Shown piece after piece: positions 7,360 through 15,856 of a DNA stretch of 32,057 bases. Each line of letters begins with the position of its first letter. The stretch's first letter is position 1. Made by a program: the position numbers and the translations under genes. The DNA comes from CANNBR01 sp964592275 (GTDB lineage Bacteria > Babelota > Babeliae > Babelales > CAIQNR01). Location: the NCBI GenBank assembly GCA_964592275.1, contig CAZQDJ010000011.1:1-32057 (forward strand), read 5' to 3'. A model generated the notes under the pieces. It was not told the DNA's origin. It worked only from the letters and a program-made list of their open reading frames with translations, and did no database searches.

Positions 7360-9219
7360 ATGAAGTTTAGTGAAGTAGCTCATGCATTTACAGCGATAGA
7401 AAAAATACAATCACGTCTTGCCATCACTGAAGAGTTGTCACATATTTTTAAAAAGGCAACGCCGCAAGAGGCGCAAGAATTGTGTTATCTTGCAATGGGA
7501 GTATTAAATCCTCCTTACATTGGTACACAATTTGCGATTGCTCAAAAAACGATGGCAAAAATTGTTGCACAGCTTCTTTCCCTTTCTCCTGAACATGTTG
7601 AGAAATCGATGCAACAATTAGGCGATTTAGGGTTAGTTATTCAGCAGCATCAATGGGATGGAACAAAGAATTTAACAGTTTCTGAGGTACACCAACAGTT
7701 ATGTTTGATTGAGAAGATAGCTGGTACCGGTTCTCAAGAAAAAAAGAGCGTACAGTTACAAGAGCTTTTGAATACCGTTGATTCAGTATCGGCGAAATAT
7801 ATTGTACGCATTATTCTTGGTACTTTGCGTCTTGGATTTTCTGATATGACGATTATTGATGCATTGTCTTGGATGGAAGCGGGAGATAAATCGCTTCGTG
7901 TTGATCTTGAGCAAGCATACAATATCTGTGCAGATATTGGTCTTATTGCGCATACTTTAAAAAAATCTGGCATTGAAGCTATACAGCATATGGATATTCA
8001 TGTTGGTATTCCTCTTCGCCCTGCAGCTGCTGAGCGGTTACCGAGTGCGGAAGCAATTGTAGAAAAAATTGGACCGTGTGTTGCAGAACCAAAGCTAGAT
8101 GGTTTTAGACTGCAGGTACATATCGATAAAACTGGAACAACTCCTTTAATTCGATTTTTTTCGCGTAATCTTCTTGATATGTCAGCGATGTTTCCTGAGT
8201 TTGTAAAGGCATGCATAAATCTTCCTGTAAAAAGTTTGATTCTTGATGGAGAAGCAATTGTATACGACCCAAATACTGGCACCTTTGTTTCCTTTCAAGA
8301 AACAGTAAAACGTCGACGCAAACATGGTATTGAAGAACTTGTTTCAGAATTGCCACTGCAGCTCAATATGTTTGATTTGATGTATTTAAATGGAAAAAAT
8401 TTGTTGCATATTGAGCAACAGGAGCGACGCGCTTTACTACAAAATCTTTTTGAAGAGTATATGAAAAATTCTCATGAGCAGGAAGAAAAGCATCTAGATA
8501 AGAATCTTTCTCTACAATTAAATCTTTTTGATACTCATCAAAAAGAGCAACGTAAAGTATTGGAAGAAGTGTTTGATGCCTATGCAACGCAAACGATTCA
8601 AATGATTCAGGAAGTTTCTATTTCTACAGCACAAGAACTTGAAACTTATTTTATTCGGGAAATTGCAGCTGGCCTTGAAGGGGTTGTTATTAAGAAACCA
8701 GATTCTTTTTATCAAGCAGGAAAACGCAGTTTTAATTGGATAAAATTGAAATATCAGGCTTCCGAAAAACTTCAGGATACTTTAGATGTGGTTATTCTTG
8801 GTTATTATGCAGGAAAAGGAAAACGGGCTCAGTTTGGTATTGGAGCATTTTTGGTAGGTATTTATAATCACGAAGATGATGCCTATGAAACAGTTGCAAA
8901 AGTAGGAACAGGGCTTACGGATAGTCAGTGGGTTGAACTTAAAAAACAGTGTGATGAGCATGCTGTTTTAAAAAAACCAAAAAATATTATCTGTGCTGAT
9001 GATCTTGTTCCAATGATATGGGTGCATCCTGAATTGGTATGTGAAGTTTTGGCTGATGAAATTACAATATCTCCTGTTCATACAGCAGGTAAAACAAAAG
9101 ACACTCTCGGGCTTGCGTTACGGTTTCCACGATTTGTGCAGTATCGTCATGATAAATCAGTAACTCAGACGACATCTATTGAAGAGCTGAGAACTTTGCA
9201 AACTCGTACCATGGTATAA
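7360..9219 (+). CDS. lig: ATP-dependent DNA ligase, archaeal/LigB type, 619 aa, with internal duplication
   Basis: It seals nicks in DNA through a covalent lysyl-AMP. An N-terminal DNA-binding domain (about residues 1-220) leads to the nucleotidyltransferase motifs: motif I KLDGFR with catalytic K245, motif III DGEAI (E298), IIIa FDLMYLNG (from about 338), IV EGVVIKK (440-446), V WIKLK (460-464). An OB-fold follows to the end. The start at 7360 is chosen because AAGGAA lies about nine bases upstream and MKFSEVA is the typical family opening. Upstream in-frame ATGs at 7342 and 7195 exist, the latter inside a repeat arm. Odd: between IIIa and IV a segment is duplicated. QLNMFD (334-339) with downstream EQQERRALLQNLFEEY recurs as QLNLFD (386-391) with QKEQRKVLEEVFDAY. 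The second copy matches the bacterial sliding-clamp motif QL(S/D)LF. Most bacteria use NAD-dependent LigA. Whether LigA is also present cannot be seen. Confidence 0.92.
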   Translation: MKFSEVAHAFTAIEKIQSRLAITEELSHIFKKATPQEAQELCYLAMGVLNPPYIGTQFAIAQKTMAKIVAQLLSLSPEHVEKSMQQLGDLGLVIQQHQWDGTKNLTVSEVHQQLCLIEKIAGTGSQEKKSVQLQELLNTVDSVSAKYIVRIILGTLRLGFSDMTIIDALSWMEAGDKSLRVDLEQAYNICADIGLIAHTLKKSGIEAIQHMDIHVGIPLRPAAAERLPSAEAIVEKIGPCVAEPKLDGFRLQVHIDKTGTTPLIRFFSRNLLDMSAMFPEFVKACINLPVKSLILDGEAIVYDPNTGTFVSFQETVKRRRKHGIEELVSELPLQLNMFDLMYLNGKNLLHIEQQERRALLQNLFEEYMKNSHEQEEKHLDKNLSLQLNLFDTHQKEQRKVLEEVFDAYATQTIQMIQEVSISTAQELETYFIREIAAGLEGVVIKKPDSFYQAGKRSFNWIKLKYQASEKLQDTLDVVILGYYAGKGKRAQFGIGAFLVGIYNHEDDAYETVAKVGTGLTDSQWVELKKQCDEHAVLKKPKNIICADDLVPMIWVHPELVCEVLADEITISPVHTAGKTKDTLGLALRFPRFVQYRHDKSVTQTTSIEELRTLQTRTMV

Positions 9220-9223
9220 ATTA

Positions 9224-9252
9224 TTGAGCTTTTGTCTGGTCAGTAGTAAAAC
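9224..9252 (+). promoter_or_regulatory. Possible promoter for the 1930-aa exported protein
   Basis: TTGAGC (9224-9229) and TAAAAC (9247-9252) are 17 bases apart, starting just after the ligase stop. The gene starts 50 bases downstream. Both boxes match consensus at four of six positions only. Confidence 0.35.
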
Positions 9253-9302
9253 AAGACGTATTCATTTTTACAAGTTTACGGACCAAGAAAGGCAGAAAGC
9301 TT

Positions 9303-12300
9303 ATGAAGCAAAAAAGCTATGGTAAATGTTTGTGCATGCTTTTGATGTTGTCTTTGGAAATGAGTACTGTCTTTCCTAAATTAGAAGTTTTTGATTTTGA
9401 GCACAATGAGCCAAAGGAAGAATCTCACTCTGAAACGCAGAAGGTATTTGGGTTTGAACATGTTGATAATGCAAAAAAGAAAGAAAAGCCACAGATATCC
9501 AATTTTGGTTTTCACGATTCAAAACAATTAGGAGAAGATAAAAAGAAGGAACAAGATGAGTTTATTTCGAAACTTATTGCTGTAGAAAATGAAACGGTTT
9601 CTCTCTCAAATAAGATTGGTGCTGTTTTTAAAAACTATGAAAAAGAAGCGCATTCTATTATTGAAGTATTTAGTTTTAATAAACCAGAGCAACCAACTAT
9701 TCCGCCTTCACTTCTTGGCGGGACGCCTGTTAATATTCTTGATAAAAAAGGTTTTGAAATTGTTCAAAATTGTCTTGTAGGCAATGATTATTCGTATCTT
9801 TCATTGTTGAATGGATTATGGTCTTTGTATGAACAACAGGGTAAAGAGCTTGGGGAAGATATAAGTACGTATCCCTTTTTTAAAGATTCTGTTGCAATAA
9901 TGCTTTATAAACAAGTTGCTGCTCATTGTATTACCTTATTAAAAATACGATTTGCTGCTTTTTCTCTTTCAACTTTTTTTCAATCAGGAGCACAGTATTT
10001 TTTAACAACAGAATTACCCGCCGTTGATGCAATCATGAATCAAGTGCAGAGAGTTTTTGATACTCATTTTTCTGTAGTAAAGACTATGAAAGGAATTGAT
10101 GTAAAGGGGTTGTCTGATACCTATTCTTCCATTTATACGAGTTATGCAGAGCAACGAGGAAAGATGTGTGCGCAATTTGCCCTTTCTTTAACGGGGTCGC
10201 TTGCAGCACGATATCAACCATCGCTTGCGTTGAGTCAGCCATTAACTGATATATGTGGATGTTCCTTGAGATCTTTCGAGCTTTTTGACATCCTATCAAG
10301 TCTTGAACAGTTTTATGCTGCTGGGAAAGCAGCACTTAATTTATTCAATCAGATAGTTCCTACTCCTTCTTTTAGTACATATCAAAATCCTTCATTAGCT
10401 CTCCAAGCTTTGAATAGTAATATGGCATCATTTTATTTGTATTGTGCTCTAATTGGTCAGAATGTGATAACTGGATTAGCACGCTCAAAGACTGCCCTTT
10501 CTTACCAAAATCAAATAATAGGAATACAGGGAATACCTCAAGAACAGTCTTCTTTTTGTGCTTTTATTGCTGAAATCATTAATCCTATTAAAACATATTA
10601 TAAAAAGGTTGCTCAGTATTATGGTGAGCAGTCAAATATAGAAAATTACACAATTTATTCACAAGTTGATTCATACCTTACGGCAGGAATGAGTTATTGG
10701 AATAGGGCAGAATCATGTCTTGCGCAAAATGATTTTTCAGGGGCTATTGCTGCATATCAAGTAGCTGCTAATTGTTTTAGGAATGGAGGGAATAATGATT
10801 TAGCTTCAGTTCTTATTCGGCGTACTGATTCTGTTGCACTTTCTAATTATCAGATATTATTACAATCTTATTCTCAATATTATCAGGTAAATACTCCAGG
10901 GAATATTTCATCATTTGTGGTACAGATGACCACTCCTTTATCGGGAACCATTACAACAAAACAGGTATACAGTTGGCATAATGATTATCCTAATGGATTT
11001 GTACAATTATTTTATTATGATGCTTTTCAAAATAAAACATCATTTGCTCCGGCATTTAAGGGGATAGGATGGTTGGCAGGTCAGGCTCTTCCTGTTTTTT
11101 CTCGAATGTTAAATGCTTATCAAACAGATAACTCTTCAACGGGATTGATTATTAAACGGTACTTGCAAAACTCTTTAGTTATTTTGGAAAATCTTGTTCA
11201 GGCAGCAGAGTGTATGTTTTATAATACTGCGTTAGCCTCTTCTAAAGAAAAACAGAATTTGGGCGTATCGTCGCAAAGTATGGCAGCACATGAGAATCTT
11301 GGATCAGGTACAGTGCAAGGAGTGGTTGAAGGAGCATTACAGTATTTAAAAATATACAAAGGATTTCTAAACATTGATACTGTGCTAGCAGAACCAGTTA
11401 CTGCATCTAATTCGATGAATGGTGCATTGCAATTGCCTTTTCAAGGATTTTTTTCAGGAACAACTATTTCTGGATTTGCGCCATTCTGTATTCTTGTTCA
11501 AATTTATTGGTCATTGATGAATAGTGATGCGTGTTTAGAACGGTTGCAGCAGTATCCGCAGTTTACTCAAACGATAGTAAGTTCAGCTTTGATTCTTGCA
11601 ATTCAAGCGCAGGAATTATGCAACGATCCATCTCTTATAGGTGTTTTTACTCCTGCATATACAACTGCAATTTCTCAAAAAATAACTATGTTATTACATA
11701 ATCAGTATGAAGGAAGTACTGGTTTATCATTGCTTATTGCAGAAGGCCATGCGTTAAGGGGAAGAGCAAAAACTTCTCTTGAATATGAGTCGGCCCTTGC
11801 TTGTTATGGTGCAGCAAGCCTTGCAGGAGAAGTGTCTGCACAGGAAAATTATTTTGAAACTCTTGATGCGTATGCACAGTGGTACCTTTCTTCATCCAGC
11901 ACTGAGTATGCATCGTTGTATGCAGCTGCTTTATATTACAGAGGGTATCTTGCTGAACAAAAAGGGTGGAAAAACAGGAGTGAATTATTAAAAAAACTAC
12001 AAACACAATTACAAAAATTTTCGCAAAAGTTAGCTGCAGATATTCAAGATTTTTCAGCGTTAGTGCAAGCAGGTTCGTATGATCAAGCGATTAAGCAAGT
12101 GCAAAAATTTGTAACGTTACAAGATGCTATGCAGGTGATGATGATTCACCAAAAAAGAGAGCAACTTTATTTTGCTCTTACAGGAACTCCTGTATCTGAT
12201 TTTATTTCATTAATTAAAACTTCAGTTGCAGGTAATGCTGAGTCAATAAAAGGGCAAGTTCCTTTACTTTTACAAGATGTTACACAAACGAGTATTGTTT

Positions 12301-15095
12301 GTTCTTTTCCACTTGCACAGATGGTGAAATGTTTGCCTATGGTCGATCCTTTAGCAAATAGTGCCCAAATATATTTTGCTCATGGGACAGAATTGTTTTC
12401 TAAATTAAAATTACAATTTTTATCAGGGAATTATAGTGTTTCGCTTCAAGAAACATATGATACTATTATCCAAAATTTTACGAAGGCAATTGATTTTTTT
12501 GGTAAAAGTAATCATTCCCAAATGATTAGTAAAGTGCAACAAGCTCTTACTGATGGGGTAGCATTTACTTATTTTTCATCTGTTATCCCTTCAGATTCTA
12601 TTATTTCAACATTGAAAAAATATACTGCATTGCAACCTTCATTTTCGGGACATTTTATTACTGCACAAACAAAAGGAGATATTGCTGCTGCATTGCAAAA
12701 AGCTCGTAAAACAGAAGTTTTTAATTTTGTAGAACCAGAAAGCCCTTTAGTTCATGAAAAAAAGACTCTTGAAGTATTTGGTTTTATGCGGAAGCCATCA
12801 AAAGATTTATCTGATCATAAACCTATAATACAAGATAAAAATCCTTTCATTCCATTAGCTACCAAAAGACCAGAATCATCTAAGATTTCTATTCAAAAAA
12901 AATTTGATGAAGGAATAAAAGAATCTCCTATTTTTGGAAAAGATCCAGATTACCTTCTTCGCTATTCAGAAGAAGATCTTACAATAAAGGCACAAGAAGA
13001 AAAGCAGTTAGCACTTTTATTACCAGCAATAGAGAGAACTGCTAAAGGACCTTCTGGTCTTACTTATCAAGATCTTCTTGCCCAAGCGAAAATAATGTTG
13101 GGAACTCAAAAAACAATAAGTAGCAGTTTATCGGACAGTTCATTAGTAGAAAAAATTGTAGTGCCATTATATAAGAAATTTTTGAGTTCTAATGGCTATA
13201 ACAATGATTTTTTAACGCTTGATCAAGAGGTTGATAGATATCGTAAGCAAGTTATGCATTTGGTAACAGAAGGTATGGATTGTGGAAAAGCTCATCTTTA
13301 CACTGTTTATACCTTAAAAAGTAAGATGATGCCTGATGGTACAGATCATCTTGTGTTGACAACAGTTAATGGTCCATTACAAGCAGTTCCTCGCTTTCAA
13401 GGAGAATATCAAACTGCTCTTTATTATTATACAGAATACGGGAGATTTTATGCTTATACTCCTCAATTAGTACAAGTTGGAGGAGTATCATTTTTTCAAC
13501 TATCTGATCAAAAATTTACTCACCAAGCAGAAGCTTTTAAAGGAGTAATAGGGGCATATTTTGGACAAATGAAAAGATATGAAGAAGTTGTGAAAAATTG
13601 TATGAAAAACGGTCCTCCACTTATGACAATGACAGAAAAAAAGGAAAGCCTTCTTGAATCATATTCATCAACCTATCAGATGCTCACTAATGCTTGGTTA
13701 TGGCTTTTGAGTTCACTTGAAGCTATTCAAACAGTTCAACAAAATCAGGGTATTTTTTGGGTGTCGACTGATTCTTTTAATGCTTTGAATCTTGATCGGT
13801 ACATGAGATACATGAATAATAAAGGACAATTTCTTGTTGGATATCCATTAAATGCTGCATATAAACAGATACTGACTGATATTTCTGTGTTGGCGACAAT
13901 GGCGTTAAATTATGCGCAAAGTCCTGTTGATCAAGCAATGCTTTCTCGTATGGTTGGGCTTGCGTATGAAGACAGTGCAGATTTATTATTTTCCTATGGG
14001 CAGCAAGCTCCTGTAGAAAATGGATATCCTTCAACGGGTCTTACCAATCTGCCGATTGCTGAGTTGAATTTTACAGTGAAATATCCACAGTGTGCGATTC
14101 CTATAAAAAAATCAGCTCAAACTCCTCAGACATTGAGTGTTCCTTGGGGCAATTATTTTGAAAGTTCTAATTTTTATTCGCAAGCATATACAGAATATCA
14201 ATCAGCTTGTGAGGCGCAACAAACAAGTACAGAAGTTTTTCTTATGCAGGATACTGATTATCGTAAAGCATGGGGTAAATATAATAATTTTCTTGCTCAT
14301 GCTATAACGCAACGATTAGCTCTTTTTGGGCGTAATGCTTTAAGGGCGAAACTAAAAACTAACCAATCAGGAACATCTTTTACTATTGATAAAAGTGATT
14401 ATTTTAAAAAAGTAATAGCACAAGGGAGAACGGATGGTGGTTTTGTGGCAGAAAAAGGATTTGCAGCGTTGGGTGGAGGTGTTTTAGAGGTGACTAATTC
14501 AGCAACTATTCAAAGTCAGTACATGATCATGAAAAATTTATTACTAGATGCTTTTATGTATTGTTCTGCTGCGCAATCGGTAACACAAGCTCAATTGAGT
14601 AACGCTACAGATGCACAGCTTGATGCAGGAGTTACCTTATTAGGAAAAATCCTTAAATGTGCCTTTTCATATTATATTCCTGGTTTTGAAGTAATAAAAG
14701 CTCAAAATGTTAATGGGACAAGCGTTGAACGTTCAATGCTTGTGATAGCATTGCCTGATAATGAAGTTGCTTTAGATACTTTAGGAACGTTTGCTATTAA
14801 GCAGTTGGTATATATGAACACGTTTCCGGCATTAATAGAGTATTGCCTTTCTTGTTTGATGGGATCTGAAAATGATCCAGCTGGTCCTTTTTATAAACTT
14901 AAAAACCCTGAAAATGTGTGTGCGCTTAACAATTTCTTTTCGCAATTGTATGGGATGCTTGTTGTTTTATATTCAGAATCATTTTTACCTACAAGCGATC
15001 AAAATAATCCTGAAAAACTTGGAATTGATATCCAGGCTGCAATTCAGGCACAAGAACAGGGTATGATTGTTAATGCCGAATCATATGTCGGATAG
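9303..15095 (+). CDS. Giant exported alpha-helical repeat protein of unknown function, 1930 aa
   Basis: No family recognised. The first 25 residues form a signal peptide (basic start, CLCMLLMLSLEM core). Residues 27-72 hold three short aromatic motifs about 19 residues apart (LEVFDFEH, KVFGFEH, NFGFHD), and a fourth, EVFSFNKPE, is at 121-129. The same type reappears in mid-protein (EVFNFVEPE at 1138, LEVFGF at 1156) within a Lys/Pro/Ser-rich linker to about 1230, so the protein looks like two large halves, each introduced by VFxF motifs. Both halves are mostly helical, with TPR-like stretches (NDFSGAIAAYQVAANCF; AGSYDQAIKQVQKF) suggesting an alpha-solenoid. It occupies 18% of the window. An AAGG lies upstream of ATG 9303. 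A secreted host-interaction or envelope scaffold is possible. No catalytic motif is seen. Confidence 0.85.
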   Translation: MKQKSYGKCLCMLLMLSLEMSTVFPKLEVFDFEHNEPKEESHSETQKVFGFEHVDNAKKKEKPQISNFGFHDSKQLGEDKKKEQDEFISKLIAVENETVSLSNKIGAVFKNYEKEAHSIIEVFSFNKPEQPTIPPSLLGGTPVNILDKKGFEIVQNCLVGNDYSYLSLLNGLWSLYEQQGKELGEDISTYPFFKDSVAIMLYKQVAAHCITLLKIRFAAFSLSTFFQSGAQYFLTTELPAVDAIMNQVQRVFDTHFSVVKTMKGIDVKGLSDTYSSIYTSYAEQRGKMCAQFALSLTGSLAARYQPSLALSQPLTDICGCSLRSFELFDILSSLEQFYAAGKAALNLFNQIVPTPSFSTYQNPSLALQALNSNMASFYLYCALIGQNVITGLARSKTALSYQNQIIGIQGIPQEQSSFCAFIAEIINPIKTYYKKVAQYYGEQSNIENYTIYSQVDSYLTAGMSYWNRAESCLAQNDFSGAIAAYQVAANCFRNGGNNDLASVLIRRTDSVALSNYQILLQSYSQYYQVNTPGNISSFVVQMTTPLSGTITTKQVYSWHNDYPNGFVQLFYYDAFQNKTSFAPAFKGIGWLAGQALPVFSRMLNAYQTDNSSTGLIIKRYLQNSLVILENLVQAAECMFYNTALASSKEKQNLGVSSQSMAAHENLGSGTVQGVVEGALQYLKIYKGFLNIDTVLAEPVTASNSMNGALQLPFQGFFSGTTISGFAPFCILVQIYWSLMNSDACLERLQQYPQFTQTIVSSALILAIQAQELCNDPSLIGVFTPAYTTAISQKITMLLHNQYEGSTGLSLLIAEGHALRGRAKTSLEYESALACYGAASLAGEVSAQENYFETLDAYAQWYLSSSSTEYASLYAAALYYRGYLAEQKGWKNRSELLKKLQTQLQKFSQKLAADIQDFSALVQAGSYDQAIKQVQKFVTLQDAMQVMMIHQKREQLYFALTGTPVSDFISLIKTSVAGNAESIKGQVPLLLQDVTQTSIVCSFPLAQMVKCLPMVDPLANSAQIYFAHGTELFSKLKLQFLSGNYSVSLQETYDTIIQNFTKAIDFFGKSNHSQMISKVQQALTDGVAFTYFSSVIPSDSIISTLKKYTALQPSFSGHFITAQTKGDIAAALQKARKTEVFNFVEPESPLVHEKKTLEVFGFMRKPSKDLSDHKPIIQDKNPFIPLATKRPESSKISIQKKFDEGIKESPIFGKDPDYLLRYSEEDLTIKAQEEKQLALLLPAIERTAKGPSGLTYQDLLAQAKIMLGTQKTISSSLSDSSLVEKIVVPLYKKFLSSNGYNNDFLTLDQEVDRYRKQVMHLVTEGMDCGKAHLYTVYTLKSKMMPDGTDHLVLTTVNGPLQAVPRFQGEYQTALYYYTEYGRFYAYTPQLVQVGGVSFFQLSDQKFTHQAEAFKGVIGAYFGQMKRYEEVVKNCMKNGPPLMTMTEKKESLLESYSSTYQMLTNAWLWLLSSLEAIQTVQQNQGIFWVSTDSFNALNLDRYMRYMNNKGQFLVGYPLNAAYKQILTDISVLATMALNYAQSPVDQAMLSRMVGLAYEDSADLLFSYGQQAPVENGYPSTGLTNLPIAELNFTVKYPQCAIPIKKSAQTPQTLSVPWGNYFESSNFYSQAYTEYQSACEAQQTSTEVFLMQDTDYRKAWGKYNNFLAHAITQRLALFGRNALRAKLKTNQSGTSFTIDKSDYFKKVIAQGRTDGGFVAEKGFAALGGGVLEVTNSATIQSQYMIMKNLLLDAFMYCSAAQSVTQAQLSNATDAQLDAGVTLLGKILKCAFSYYIPGFEVIKAQNVNGTSVERSMLVIALPDNEVALDTLGTFAIKQLVYMNTFPALIEYCLSCLMGSENDPAGPFYKLKNPENVCALNNFFSQLYGMLVVLYSESFLPTSDQNNPEKLGIDIQAAIQAQEQGMIVNAESYVG

Positions 15096-15144
15096 CACGT
15101 TTATTTTTAATTTTTGGGTCTTATTTTTTTGGAACAAGATGTAA

Positions 15145-15270
15145 GTGTGCGCTCCACGCGCAGTGCCAAGACGGGTCCTTGCCGACCCTCTTGGATCTCG
15201 GGCACAAACATGCTGTTTGATTGCTTTTTTCGGCTGCAATCGTTCCTTGCCTCCTAACGGAGGGCAACTC
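15145..15270. other. GC-rich chain of four hairpins in a large non-coding stretch (structured RNA candidate)
   Basis: Four consecutive hairpins, each perfect or with one bulged base: TGCGC/GCGCA (15148-15162), CCAAGA-GGGTC/GACCC-TCTTGG with one bulge (15166-15194), GATTGC/GCAATC (15219-15241), and TTGCC-TCC/GGA-GGCAA with one bulge and a TAAC loop (15247-15267). The stretch is visibly richer in G and C than its surroundings and has no convincing reading frame. It matches no RNA family I can recall. Confidence 0.4.
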
Positions 15271-15311
15271 AGTTCCGCCTGACACGGTATTTTACTTATT
15301 AATTTTTCTAA

Positions 15312-15379
15312 AAAAAATTCGTGTCATTCCTAATAAGGGAAGGTTTACCTGACCGAATGGTAGGGGAATCTTTGGATTG
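15312..15379. repeat. Dispersed intergenic repeat, copy 1
   Basis: It starts GTGTCATTCC at 15321 and ends near GGGAATCTTTGGATTG. A second copy with about six or seven differences lies at 24876-24940. Both are preceded by an A/T-rich flank and by a weakly similar CCTGA-rich upstream sequence. Confidence 0.8.
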
Positions 15380-15380
15380 A

Positions 15381-15660
15381 AAAAAATCCGTGTCATTGCG
15401 AGCTTGCGTGAAGTGGGCGTATGCATTCACAGTACGTGCGGCGCGGAACGCACGTCGATCTGCCCAATTCCGTGTGGGAGGTGAAGGGGGAACTCCCTTT
15501 TTAGAGAAAATCAAAAATTTCCGTATTAGAGCCATCGTGTATGAGGGGTTGTCATCCGTTAGAGTGCAAGCCCGAGTTATGGTCGCCAAGGCAATCAAAT
15601 AGCATGTTTGCACCTTTGATTTTAAAGAGGTTGGGTGAGCAACCTCTTTGACCCTGCACG
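15381..15660. repeat. Second, longer palindrome-rich element abutting copy 1
   Basis: It begins AAAAAATCCGTGTCATTGCG, the same terminus as the MITE at 22485, directly after the repeat ending at 15379. Inside are a perfect 7-base hairpin (ACGTGCG 15434-15440 with CGCACGT 15449-15455) framed by GGGC/GCCC, and a perfect 10-base hairpin (AAAGAGGTTG 15624-15633, CAACCTCTTT 15640-15649) with no T tract. Its right boundary is not clear. No gene: the open frames here are repeat-derived. Together with 15096-15320 and the AT-rich 15661-15780 it fills the 761-base gap before the next gene. Confidence 0.55.
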
Positions 15661-15780
15661 GGTAGTGCAACGTCTTGTGCTAATAAGTTTAAAAAAATCA
15701 AAAAAAATGAATTTAAAGAGAAAAAAACGTTCTTCTCAATGTAAGAATCAACTCTATTTATACATACAAGTACGATACTA

Positions 15781-15809
15781 TTGATTTATCTAATTCAGTT
15801 TGAAATAAT
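15781..15809 (+). promoter_or_regulatory. Promoter of the 15857-19950 two-gene unit
   Basis: TTGATT (15781-15786) and AATAAT (15804-15809) are 17 bases apart. Transcription would start near 15816, about 40 bases before the first ATG. Confidence 0.5.
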
Positions 15810-15856
15810 ATAAAGTGAAGCGAAAAAGTTATAAATGAATAAAAAGGGGCGCTGGG

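Noticed and set aside
15145..15270. Hairpin chain considered as tmRNA or RNase P RNA
   Set aside because: No tRNA-like end with CCA and no GAGGAAAGTCC or ACAGAAA signatures.
15308..15670. Minus-strand open frame of 120 codons in the hairpin-rich gap, and a plus-strand frame over the same bases
   Set aside because: Both are built of repeat sequence (TQARND, LIRND strings) and have no ribosome binding site.
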